Positions 9,966-17,534 of a stretch of 22,979 nucleotides of DNA are shown one piece after another (within the stretch, counting starts at the first letter, position 1; every line of letters starts with the position of its first letter). The notes beneath the pieces are model-generated. The model ran no database searches. It was not told where the DNA came from and saw nothing but the letters and a program-made list of their open reading frames with translations. Origin of the DNA: Clostridiales bacterium (GTDB lineage Bacteria; Bacillota; Clostridia; Oscillospirales; Oscillospiraceae); the NCBI GenBank assembly GCA_021200895.1, contig JAJQFX010000003.1, positions 1 through 22,979 on the forward strand, read 5' to 3'. Both the position numbers and the translations under genes were made by a program.

Positions 9966-11062
9966 TTTGGTTCCTCCTCCTTCTTGACGCGCCGGGTGCG
10001 GAAATCCATCTCCGGCTTTGGGTACTCCAAAGTTCCGGTCTCCGTGTTTCGGCTGAATTTGCTGAGGAAGGCCCAAGCCACCCCCAGGAACATGGGGAAC
10101 ACCCCGTGGGGCAGCCCTGCTACGCTGCAAAACCGGGCCAGGGCCACGCCGTCCTCCGCCATGTAGTCCCCCACATAGCAGTAGGTGTCCTCGATTTCGT
10201 CGACGTATCCCCGGTCAAACCCCAGGCCGAACACCCGCTCCACCTGGGATTTGGATTGGGCCATCCGCTGTTTGGCCTCTGCCAGGTTGGTGGGCTGGTA
10301 CCCCGGGACGCGGCTGACGGACTCCATCCAGTGGTTCAGGTTTTGGAAGGAGGTGTCGTCCACCAGCGGCCAGTTGTCCCCGCCGTCACAGGTGCCGCCC
10401 ATGCAGAGGACAGGCACCCGCAGCGCCGGATTGTTCAGGAACGGCTGAGGCACCGTCTGCAAGTCCATCTGATTGAAGGCGTTGGGGCCGGGGAACAGCG
10501 CCACGCCTGCCACCCGCTCCGGGTAGGCCAGGGCGATTTCCGCCGCCGAACCGGAGCCGCCGGAAAAGCCCATGACGTAAATGCGGCGCTGGTCTATGGG
10601 GTAGCCGTTCTCTGCCATCTCCCCCAGAATGCGGTCAAATTCCTCCGGGCCGTAGTGGTTGGGGCAGACGTAGAGGAAGCCGTCCTGGGGGATGCGCTCG
10701 GCCATGCCGTAGGTCTCCGCGTCAAAGGCGTCCTGCCCCCCGCCGTGGCAGAAATAGACCACAGGATACGCTTCCTCCCGGTACTGGGCGGGGCGCAGCG
10801 CGCTGTAGTGGTGGGCGTCCCTGCGGGAGGGGGCGGTCTCCAGGTCACAGGGGTAGAAGTCCTTCGTCACCCCCAGCGCCTGCCAGTAGTTCACCACATA
10901 GGACGCCATGGGGTCGTCCTTATACTTCGGATACTCCCGCCCCAGCAGCTTCATCTGCTGTACGCTGGCGCAGCTGCGGAACCAGTCCACATCAAAGCGG
11001 TCGTTGGCGTAGCACATCTGCCAGCTGAAATCCATATAGTGTCCCGGCCGATACTGTTCCAT
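9962..11062 (-). CDS. CE1/PHB-depolymerase-like alpha/beta-hydrolase esterase
   Basis: A 366-aa alpha/beta-hydrolase. VVYFCHGGGQDAF (about 101-113) is the oxyanion-hole strand, GFSGGSGSA carries the nucleophile S167, and H319 in GLPHGVFP is the likely catalytic histidine; D224 or D227 in GGTCDGGD could be the acid. The build resembles polyhydroxyalkanoate depolymerase/feruloyl esterase (CE1-type) proteins. No signal peptide is seen. ATG 11062 has AGGAGG with an 8-nt spacer, and the gene is 13 nt after the GH3 stop. Its own stop overlaps the start of the ceramidase-like gene by 4 nt, so the two are probably translationally coupled. Next to a tannase, release of phenolic or acetyl groups from plant glycans is a reasonable inference; no substrate-specific residue can be named. 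The gene is intact. Confidence 0.8.
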   Translation of the reverse strand: MEQYRPGHYMDFSWQMCYANDRFDVDWFRSCASVQQMKLLGREYPKYKDDPMASYVVNYWQALGVTKDFYPCDLETAPSRRDAHHYSALRPAQYREEAYPVVYFCHGGGQDAFDAETYGMAERIPQDGFLYVCPNHYGPEEFDRILGEMAENGYPIDQRRIYVMGFSGGSGSAAEIALAYPERVAGVALFPGPNAFNQMDLQTVPQPFLNNPALRVPVLCMGGTCDGGDNWPLVDDTSFQNLNHWMESVSRVPGYQPTNLAEAKQRMAQSKSQVERVFGLGFDRGYVDEIEDTYCYVGDYMAEDGVALARFCSVAGLPHGVFPMFLGVAWAFLSKFSRNTETGTLEYPKPEMDFRTRRVKKEEEPK

Positions 11063-11075
11063 CTCGCTTACCTCC

Positions 11076-12761
11076 TCAGTATTGCAAATAGTCCTTGCCG
11101 CAGAAGGGGTCCACCGGCGAGCTGCCCCGGAAGGGGCTGCGGCCCATCAGCTTCTCCACCAGGGCATCCAGCACGATATTGTCGTTGGCATAGCAGTTGA
11201 TATAGGTCTGAATCATGGGCACGTCCACCAGATGATAGGGGTTGGCCAGGCTGACGAACAGCACCGGCACCTCTTTGGCGAACCAGGAGCAGTTGTTGCC
11301 GTTCCCAAAGAAGGTGTGCCAGCGCAGGCGGTTGGTCACCTGGTTGCTGGTGTTCTCCACATTGCCCAGATAGAGCACCAGGTCATAGCGGCTGCGGAAG
11401 GTGCCTACGGAGAAGTCGTGCCGTCCCGGCCCCTCCTTCTCGTACACCTCCACGGCAAAGCCCTCTGCCCGCAGTTTTTCCACCATGAAGCCTGCCACCC
11501 GCTCATTGGAGGGGAAGTCCCCCATCACCTCCAGCAGCACCCGTTTGGTGCGCTGAGGATTCAGGGGCAGCAGGTTTTGCGTATCCTTAACCAGGGTGAC
11601 GCTCTGGTCCGCGCAGGCCTTCGCCGCCTGGCGGTGCCCCTCATCCTGCAAGACTGCCAGGGCCTCCTGCTGGGGCACGATGGCCTCCTTGGGCCCTTTG
11701 TGCAGCCCCAGGGCCGCCTTCGTCGCCAGGATACGGGTCACGGCCTCATCCAGCCGGGCGGCGGGCAGCAGCCCCTGGCGGCAGCCGTCCAGCATGAAGT
11801 GATAGTCCTCGTCCAGGTCCTTGTTGAACAGAATCATGTCGCAGCCGGAGGCGATGCAGTGGGGCAGCGCCTGGGCCCGAGGCATGGCGCAGGAGAAGCC
11901 CACCATGCAGGTGGAGTCCGTAGCAATCAGCCCGTTGAAGCCCAGCTTGCCCCGGAGCAGCCCCTGGAGCAGCTCCGGGCTCAGGGAGGCCGGAATCAGC
12001 TGCCGGGGGAAGTCTGGGTTGAACCGCTTCTGGTAGGCGGGCATGGCGATATGGCCCACCATGACCGTCAGCGCCCCCGCGTCGATGAGGGCCTGATAGA
12101 TTTTGCCATAGGTGGCGTCCCACTCCTCACAGGAGAGGTCGTTCACCGAGGTCAGGATGTGCTGGTCCACCTCGTCGCAGCCGTCGCCGGGGAAGTGCTT
12201 GGCCGCGATGGCCATGCCCTCCTCCTGGACGCCCCACTGATAGGCGAGGCCGCATTCCAGCACCGTCTCCGGGTCGCTGCCGTAGGTGCGCACGTTGGTG
12301 ATGGGGTTGCGCCAGTTCCGGTCAATGTCCACCACCGGGGCGAACGCCCAGTTGCAGCCGCAGGCTTTCCCCTCCTGGGCGGAAATCTTGCCCAGGAGAT
12401 AGGCGTTGTTGGGGTCGCCTGTGGCGGCCACCTCCATCTGGGTGCCGAAGAAGGTGCCGTCCACCGCCGTCCCGTTGCCGCCATACTCCAGGTTCGCGCC
12501 AATCAGCAGCGGCACCTTGCTGTGGGTTTGCAGCCAGCGGTGGTTCTCCTGCCGCTCTGCGCCCGGGCCGGGGCGGTACATGATGCCGCCGATGTGGTGC
12601 CCCAGCATGACGGACTCCAAAAAGGCCGGGTCGGAGGAGTAGCAGATGGGGATAAACAGCTGCCCCACCTTTTCCTCCAAAGTCAGCCCTGCCAGCGTCT
12701 CCTCCACCCATGCGACGGCGTCGTCGTCCAGGCAGAAGGGTTTTGCCCGCAAATCAACCAT
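11076..12761 (-). CDS. GH3 glycoside hydrolase, NagZ-type (copy 1, intact)
   Basis: 561 aa: a GH3 TIM barrel (about 1-350) plus the C-terminal alpha/beta domain seen in two-domain Gram-positive NagZ proteins. The nucleophile is D282 in GLIATDST. KHFPGDG (188-194) is followed after four residues by D199-Q-H201, the spacing of the Asp-His dyad that serves as general acid/base in NagZ-type GH3 enzymes. Classical members have KHFPGHG, so the Asp in place of His is a variation shared by both copies here. The activity could be beta-N-acetylglucosaminidase or another beta-glycosidase; plant-glycoside cleavage is inferred from neighbours only. ATG 12761 has AGGAGG 7 nt upstream. It lies 12 nt after its paralogue and 13 nt before the esterase. 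Confidence 0.85.
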   Translation of the reverse strand: MVDLRAKPFCLDDDAVAWVEETLAGLTLEEKVGQLFIPICYSSDPAFLESVMLGHHIGGIMYRPGPGAERQENHRWLQTHSKVPLLIGANLEYGGNGTAVDGTFFGTQMEVAATGDPNNAYLLGKISAQEGKACGCNWAFAPVVDIDRNWRNPITNVRTYGSDPETVLECGLAYQWGVQEEGMAIAAKHFPGDGCDEVDQHILTSVNDLSCEEWDATYGKIYQALIDAGALTVMVGHIAMPAYQKRFNPDFPRQLIPASLSPELLQGLLRGKLGFNGLIATDSTCMVGFSCAMPRAQALPHCIASGCDMILFNKDLDEDYHFMLDGCRQGLLPAARLDEAVTRILATKAALGLHKGPKEAIVPQQEALAVLQDEGHRQAAKACADQSVTLVKDTQNLLPLNPQRTKRVLLEVMGDFPSNERVAGFMVEKLRAEGFAVEVYEKEGPGRHDFSVGTFRSRYDLVLYLGNVENTSNQVTNRLRWHTFFGNGNNCSWFAKEVPVLFVSLANPYHLVDVPMIQTYINCYANDNIVLDALVEKLMGRSPFRGSSPVDPFCGKDYLQY

Positions 12762-12773
12762 GGTATTTCCTCC

Positions 12774-14440
12774 TTACAGCGCCGTGTCCCAGAAGCCGCA
12801 GTAGGGGTCCACCGGGGTCTTGCCCAGGAAGGGGCTTTTGCCCAGCAGCTTATCCAGCACGGCGTCAATGACGCTTTCCTTAAATTTATAGGCGTTGATG
12901 TGGGTCTTCACCCGGGGCACGTCCACCAGATGGTAGGGGTTGCCGAAGGAGATGAAAATCGTGGGAATCTCCTCCAGGAAATCCGGCGCGTCCTTCCCCA
13001 TGGAGTTGGACCAGTCCAGATGGCAGACCGCCTTGTTGCTGATGGAGTTCAGGTTTGTGGCGTAGAGAATCAGGTCATACTGCTCCGCCATCGCCCGGTG
13101 TCCGCCCCGGATGGGGGCGTCCTCCCCCGCATCGCAGTGGCAGGTCACCTGGAAGCCCCGCTGCTCCAGCTTCTCCTTCATTGCCCCGGCCACGGCCTCC
13201 GCCGAGCTGGCGAAGCCCCGCCCCTCGGCGTCGGTCACCAGGTAGACGCGCTTCCGGCGCTCCGGCGAGAGGGGCAGCAGCCCCTCCTGGGCCTTCACCA
13301 GCGTCACCGACAGGTCGGCGCAGCTGCGCTCCACCGCGCGGTACTCCGCCTTGCCGAAGCGCGAGCGGGCCTCCTCCAGCGGCAGCTGGAACTGCCGCTG
13401 ACAGTCCGCCAGCCCCAGGGCGGCCTTTACCGCCAGCACCCGCATGACCGCCTCGTTCAGCCGCCCCGCCGTCACAACGTCCTGCTCCAGGCCGCTCCGG
13501 AGGGCGGCGACGTCCTCGTCCATATCCTTGGTGAAGAGAATCATATCGCACCCGGCGGCGATGGCCGCGGGGAGGCTCTGCTTCTGGGGAGCAGCTGGTC
13601 GAACCCGGTCATGGTGGTAGAGTCGGTGGAAATCATGCCGTTGAAGCCCAGCCGCTTCCGGAGCAGCCCCTGAAGCAGCTCCGGAGAGGTGCTGCCCGGC
13701 AGAACGTCCGCTTTCCGCAGCGACGGGTTGAGCCGCATGGACCACGCGGGCTGCATGATGTGCCCCACCATGACGGTGAGGGCTCCGGCCTCGATGGAGC
13801 GGCGGTAGGCCTCGCCGTAGGTGGCATCCCACTCTTCGCAGCTCAGGCTGTTGACGGTGGGGGAGAAGTGCTGGTCCCGCTCATCCACCCCGTCGCCGGG
13901 GAAGTGCTTGATGGCCGCCGCCATGCCGCCCGCCTGAAGCCCCTGAGTAAAGGCCGCCCCGGCCTCCGCCGCAAAGGCCGGGTCAGCGCCAAAGACCCGG
14001 GTGGCAATGACGGGGTTGCGCCAGTTCATGCCCACAGCGGTGGCCTCGGCGGCGGTGATGGCCCCCATCTGGCGGGCGAAGGCGCTGCTGCCAGTGGCCC
14101 CGATTTCCAGATTGTTGGCGATGTTGGTGCCCCCGCGGATGGCGTCGGCCCCTTCCTCCAGGTTGCCCGCAATCAGCATGGGGACGGCGCTCTCCTTTTG
14201 CAGCCGGCCGATGAGGCCGTGCATCTCCTCCAGGGACGCGGGGAGGCACATGACCGCCCCCAGTTTGTACTCCTGGGTGATTTTCCGGAAGGCCGCTTCG
14301 TCCCCGGCCCGAATCTCCGCGCAAAACACCTTACCCAGCTTTTCCTCTGTGGTCATGGCGGCCAGGGTATCCCTGACCCACTGAATCTGCTCTTCCTTTA
14401 AGAAGAACGGTCGCTCTCTCAGTGCTTCATAGTTTAACAT
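12774..14440 (-). CDS. GH3 glycoside hydrolase, NagZ-type (copy 2, frame break and 36-bp deletion)
   Basis: A tandem paralogue of the following gene, about 555 aa when repaired. Shared features are KHFPGDG (178-184), the D189-Q-H191 dyad, nucleophile D273 in MISTDST, and a C-terminal domain with ISFGNPYHLVDVP. A missing C opposite the G4 run at 13586-13589 breaks the frame; repair gives DQLLPQKQSLPAAIAAGCDM. In addition GMNWRNP replaces the copy-1 segment from CNW through APVVDIDRNW to RNP: twelve residues are missing exactly between two AACTGG repeats (junction at 14021-14026). That strand belongs to the barrel core, so this copy may be inactive unless the loss is an assembly fault. The ATG 14440 start follows a weak AGGGAAG. 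The neighbouring small-protein gene ends 25 nt upstream. Confidence 0.8.
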
Positions 14441-14465
14441 GACGCAGTTCTTTCCCTTCCTAAGT

Positions 14466-14909
14466 TTATTGCAGGGCCATTGCTTCCTGCAATTCCTCAA
14501 ATTTTTTCTCCGTCTTTTTGGTGGTGGACAGGCTGTAGACGTAATATGTCTCCTCCGTCTGCACCACGATATAGGCGTCGCTTCCGGTGTAGGCGTACAT
14601 CTGGAAGCCGCCATAGGCTTCGCTGTGGCAGAGGCCGCAGGTCACAGTCTCATCCTCGCTGCCGTCCACCAGCGTCCAGCCCTCCAGCTCCGTTACCAGC
14701 GCCACCTGCTGGATGTCCGCAAAGGACAGGAACTGTGCGTCGCCGCCGTCTGCAACGACGGCCATCTGCGTGTTGTCCACCTCGATCTCCAGGCTGTGGC
14801 CGCCGCCCTGGATGACCTGCACCAGGGTGACGCAGACGATAATCAGAATCGGCCAAAACAGGCGTCTGAACGTTTCCCGCCGCTCTGTGCTGTCTGTGCT
14901 CCGGCTCAT
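14466..14909 (-). CDS. Membrane-anchored protein with bacterial PH-like domain (hypothetical)
   Basis: 147 aa: a short basic N-terminus (RSTDSTERRETFRR), one membrane segment LFWPILIIVCVTLVQVI (about 18-34), then about 110 residues rich in beta-strand. The C-terminal stretch DAYIVVQTEETYYVYSL followed by EKKFEELQEAM resembles the final strand and helix of bacterial PH-like domains. The function is unknown. Its ATG overlaps the stop of the preceding four-helix membrane protein (ATGA), with GGAGGG about 11 nt upstream, so the two are likely made together and may form a complex. CGLC in the soluble part could be a redox or metal pair, but two cysteines alone are weak evidence. The start is supported by the overlap and by the basic residues just before the membrane segment. 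Confidence 0.7.
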   Translation of the reverse strand: MSRSTDSTERRETFRRLFWPILIIVCVTLVQVIQGGGHSLEIEVDNTQMAVVADGGDAQFLSFADIQQVALVTELEGWTLVDGSEDETVTCGLCHSEAYGGFQMYAYTGSDAYIVVQTEETYYVYSLSTTKKTEKKFEELQEAMALQ

Positions 14910-15382
14910 CGTATCTCAAACCCTCCTTCCGGTACAGCGGTGGTGTTTTCTACCTCCTGGTACGGGACGCGCTGCTCCAGCCTGGAAATGGCCAGGGCGC
15001 AGGCCGCGCCGCAGAGCAGGAGCAGCCCGTTCCGCAGGTTTTCGGGCGCGTCCAGGTGCAGGAACCCGTAAATCAGCACTGTAATTGCCGTCAGGGTCAG
15101 CCCGCATCCGGTCAGGAAGCTCCACCACCGCACCCCTTTTGAGAGGTGCTTATAGTCATATTTTGTCAGCTTCTCTTTTCCGGCGGTGTAGGCAATCAGC
15201 TGGAACAGCAGGAGCAGAAGGGGCACCACGGTCACCAAACCGGGGGCCGCCACATAGGGGCAGGTGTTGCTGCCCACCCGCTGGCACATACTCCAGCCGT
15301 ACAGGAGCAGCGCCCCCAGGTACAGGCACCAGTAGAGCAGGCGAAGCTCCACCCGCTCCCGCTGGGACAGCTGCGGCGTCAT
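14906..15382 (-). CDS. Four-helix integral membrane protein (hypothetical)
   Basis: 158 aa with four hydrophobic segments: about 15-31 (LLYWCLYLGALLLYGW), 47-66 (VTVVPLLLLLFQLIAY), 88-107 (FLTGCGLTLTAITVLIYGF) and 118-134 (GLLLLCGAACALAI). A basic loop, GKEKLTKYDYKHLSKGVRW, sits between helices 2 and 3. I do not recognise the family. The frame is open further upstream, but ATG 15382 fits because it overlaps the previous stop as TGATG and the residues before it read as an out-of-frame copy of that gene. No strong ribosome site is seen, consistent with translational coupling. It lies between a soluble 75-aa protein and a single-pass protein, forming a compact three-gene set. Confidence 0.7.
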   Translation of the reverse strand: MTPQLSQRERVELRLLYWCLYLGALLLYGWSMCQRVGSNTCPYVAAPGLVTVVPLLLLLFQLIAYTAGKEKLTKYDYKHLSKGVRWWSFLTGCGLTLTAITVLIYGFLHLDAPENLRNGLLLLCGAACALAISRLEQRVPYQEVENTTAVPEGGFEIR

Positions 15383-15609
15383 CAGGGGGCGGTGTAGTAC
15401 CGCTCGATGCGGTAGCCGCCATTGGGCTTCGCCACCCGCACCTCGGTATAACCGTCGAAAAAGTCGTGGTAGCGGCTGCTGTGGCGGAAGCCGGTGTCCA
15501 TGCTCCCGGCGGATTCCTCGCCGTACTGGTCCCAGCTGGGGCCGCGCCGCTTTTTGCCGTGCAGATGGTAAATGTCGGAAGTATCTCGCTGTTTCCCTCG
15601 GATGCTCAT
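15382..15609 (-). CDS. Small conserved-looking soluble protein (hypothetical)
   Basis: 75 aa from ATG 15609 (MSIRGKQRDTSD), preceded by AAAAGGAT about 10 nt away; a TTG at 15618 would add three residues. The protein is basic and tyrosine-rich, with KKRRGPSWDQYGEESAG, YHDFFDGYTEVRV and NGGYRIERYYTAP. There is no membrane segment or signal peptide, and I do not recognise the family. The stop overlaps the start of the membrane protein by one base (TGATG). Codon choice and GC match the neighbours, which supports a real gene over a chance frame. It is the first gene of the three-gene set and follows the 15-bp hairpin. Confidence 0.65.
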   Translation of the reverse strand: MSIRGKQRDTSDIYHLHGKKRRGPSWDQYGEESAGSMDTGFRHSSRYHDFFDGYTEVRVAKPNGGYRIERYYTAP

Positions 15610-15638
15610 CAGAATCAAATCCTTTTTGTTTTCCCTTG

Positions 15639-15671
15639 GCCATGCCTGGCGGCTGTGCCGCCAGGCATGGC
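15639..15671. repeat. Perfect 15-bp inverted repeat with 3-nt loop
   Basis: GCCATGCCTGGCGGC pairs perfectly with GCCGCCAGGCATGGC around a TGT loop, in the 78-nt gap between the MBL hydrolase stop and the 75-aa protein start. No T-run follows on either transcript strand; on the minus strand it is followed by an A-rich leader carrying the next ribosome site. It is therefore not a canonical intrinsic terminator. An mRNA stabiliser, partial terminator or mobile palindromic repeat are alternatives. Confidence 0.85.
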
Positions 15672-15687
15672 GCTGTGTTGGTTGCGG

Positions 15688-16569
15688 TCAGGCCGGATAA
15701 ATCACCAGCACACCAAACAGGTCGGCGTGGTTCAGCCGCCGCGGTGTTTGGTCGATTTTCATATCACAGGGCCGGGCACGGAAGCGGTCGTACACGATGG
15801 GGCCGCCCTGGGAAGGGGGCTGGGGCCGCCGGGGCAGAAAGCCCATGCCGGGCGCGCCCTTGCCGCCGCGCAGCAGGTATTCCAGGGTCTCCGCGTACTG
15901 GTCGATGACTTCCGGCCCGCAGGGGCCTCCCGGGCCGGGGCAGATGCGGTCAAACTCCCCTTTGCAGGACTGGAGCTTTCGCATTTGACCCAGCACGTTC
16001 TCCACGCTGGTGTTGATAAGCTTGAAGGAGGCTGTGATTTCATCCCCGGAAAACAGGATGCCCTCCCGGCTGTCCAGCAGCGCGATGGAGCCCACCGCAT
16101 GGTCCGGAATCTCCAGCACCTCAAGGGTGCGGCCTCCCAGGTCGATTTTGTCCCCGTCCCGGACGAGCTCCACCGGGTAATCCCTGGGGAAGTCGATGCC
16201 CGCAAAGCTGGGGAAGGGAATGGTGGCCAGCGGGCGGGTGGCCTCGGTCATGTATGCCTTTTCAAAATAGGCGTTGTTCGCGGTATGGTCAAAGTGGTCA
16301 TGGGTGTTGACAATGCAGTGCACCGGCTTTTGCGTCAAGGTCTGGCAGTACATCCTCAGATTGCCCACCCCATAGCCGGAGTCGATGACGATTGCCTCCC
16401 GCTCTCCTTCCACGAGATAGATGGCGTCTCCATCCGTCCGAATGCGCCAGGTTCCGGGTGCGATGTATTCCGACTCGAAATACGGCACATCCACAGGCAA
16501 ACAAACGCCGTCCTCATCCTGAATCAGGACGTTGTGCTTGCAGGAAAAGTCGATCTCTCTCGCGCTCAT
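15688..16569 (-). CDS. MBL-fold metallo-hydrolase (paralogue 1)
   Basis: 293 aa of metallo-beta-lactamase fold. Metal motifs are THDHFDH (H90, H92, D94, H95), PDH (H157) and SGDE (D176). The last ligand position, GH in the paralogue near 21.9 kb, reads CPGPGGPCGPE here, with proline 213 where histidine is expected. The reaction is unknown; members of this fold hydrolyse lactones, thioesters or phosphoesters. ATG 16569 (MSAREIDFSCKHN) is chosen because it aligns with the start of the paralogue (MKLDYSAKHH) and lies 14 nt after the dppF stop; the ribosome site is weak (GTGAG). It is placed at the end of the transporter operon, so action on the imported compound is plausible. The frame extends upstream, but those residues overlap dppF out of frame. 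Confidence 0.85.
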   Translation of the reverse strand: MSAREIDFSCKHNVLIQDEDGVCLPVDVPYFESEYIAPGTWRIRTDGDAIYLVEGEREAIVIDSGYGVGNLRMYCQTLTQKPVHCIVNTHDHFDHTANNAYFEKAYMTEATRPLATIPFPSFAGIDFPRDYPVELVRDGDKIDLGGRTLEVLEIPDHAVGSIALLDSREGILFSGDEITASFKLINTSVENVLGQMRKLQSCKGEFDRICPGPGGPCGPEVIDQYAETLEYLLRGGKGAPGMGFLPRRPQPPSQGGPIVYDRFRARPCDMKIDQTPRRLNHADLFGVLVIYPA

Positions 16570-16583
16570 TGGCTCACGCCCAG

Positions 16584-17531
16584 TCAGTTCACTTCGTTCA
16601 CCCGGCAGCAGGAAACAAAGTGTCCAGGGGTGACCTCGGTCAGCGTCTGGGGCTGGCTGCACGCCTCGGTGGCGTAGGGGCAGCGGGCGGCGAACCGGCA
16701 GCCCGGCTTGGGGTTGATGGCCGACGTGATTTCGCCCTTGAGCTTGACCCGCTGCATGGGGTGCAGGATGTCCGTGCTGGGGATGGCGCTGAGCAACGCC
16801 TTGGTGTAGGGGTGCAGGGGCTGCTCAAACAGGGTCTGGGACGGGCAGGTCTCCACCAGCTGGCCCAGGTACATGACGCAGATGTCGTCAGAGATATGCC
16901 GCACCACGGACAGGTCGTGGGTGACGAACATATAGGTCAGCTCCATCTTCTCCTGCAAATCCATCAGCAGGTTCAGCACCTGGGCCTGAATGGACACGTC
17001 CAGGGCGGAAACGGGCTCGTCGCACATGATGAACTGGGGGTTCAGGGCCAGGGCGCGGGCGATGCCCACACGCTGGCGGCGGCCGCCGTCCATCTCGTGG
17101 GGGTAGGCCAGGCGCAGCCGCTCTTCGATGCCAACCAGATCCATCAGCTCTTCCGTCCGCTGCTGCACCTGGGCCTTGGTGAACCGGTGCGCCTCCTGGA
17201 GGGGCTCACGGATGGTAGCCTCCACGCTGGAGCGGGGATTCAGGGAGGAGTAGGGGTCCTGGAAGACGATGCTGACCTTCTCACGCAGGCGGCGGAGGTC
17301 CTTGCCCTTGGCATAGGTGATGTCCTCGCCGTCCAGGCGGACGGTGCCGTCGGTGGCGTCCAGCAGGCGGATGATGGTACGGCCCAGGGTGGACTTGCCG
17401 CAGCCGGATTCGCCCACGACGCCCATGGTGTGGCCTTTTTCAATGGACAGGGTAATGTCATCTACGGCGTGGTTGGTGCCCGCGCCGACGCTGAAATACT
17501 TCTTCAGATGTTCTACTTCGAGAAGAGCCAT
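16584..17531 (-). CDS. dppF: Dpp/Opp-type ABC transporter ATPase (DppF/OppF-like)
   Basis: A 315-aa peripheral ATPase powering uptake of peptides or, in some gut members of the family, oligosaccharides. Walker A is GESGCGKST (40-48), the Q-loop is FQDP, the signature is MDGGRRQRV (147-155, a variant of LSGGQ common in clostridial homologues), Walker B is FIMCDEP (167-173) and the switch histidine is H205. The oligopeptide C-terminal extension with cysteines (CRFAARCPYATEAC and a later CC) suggests the iron-sulfur or zinc site known for this subfamily. AAAGGAGG lies 10 nt before the ATG, and DppD ends 3 nt upstream. The gene is intact. The substrate cannot be read from the ATPase. Confidence 0.94.
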   Translation of the reverse strand: MALLEVEHLKKYFSVGAGTNHAVDDITLSIEKGHTMGVVGESGCGKSTLGRTIIRLLDATDGTVRLDGEDITYAKGKDLRRLREKVSIVFQDPYSSLNPRSSVEATIREPLQEAHRFTKAQVQQRTEELMDLVGIEERLRLAYPHEMDGGRRQRVGIARALALNPQFIMCDEPVSALDVSIQAQVLNLLMDLQEKMELTYMFVTHDLSVVRHISDDICVMYLGQLVETCPSQTLFEQPLHPYTKALLSAIPSTDILHPMQRVKLKGEITSAINPKPGCRFAARCPYATEACSQPQTLTEVTPGHFVSCCRVNEVN

Positions 17532-17534
17532 GTC

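Noticed and set aside
3269..13589. Programmed ribosomal frameshifting as an explanation for the breaks
   Set aside because: Sites lack a common slippery heptamer plus downstream structure, shifts go in both directions, and affected families are not known to use it.
11082..13673. 863-codon open frame on the plus strand opposite both GH3 genes
   Set aside because: It mirrors well-supported GH3 proteins; the lack of stops is expected opposite GC-rich codons, and the translation is low-complexity His/Gly/Val.
15383..15643. N-terminal extension of the four-helix membrane protein starting at 15643
   Set aside because: It lies over the 75-aa gene in another frame, is Arg/Pro-rich, and an ATG with a TGATG overlap exists at 15382.
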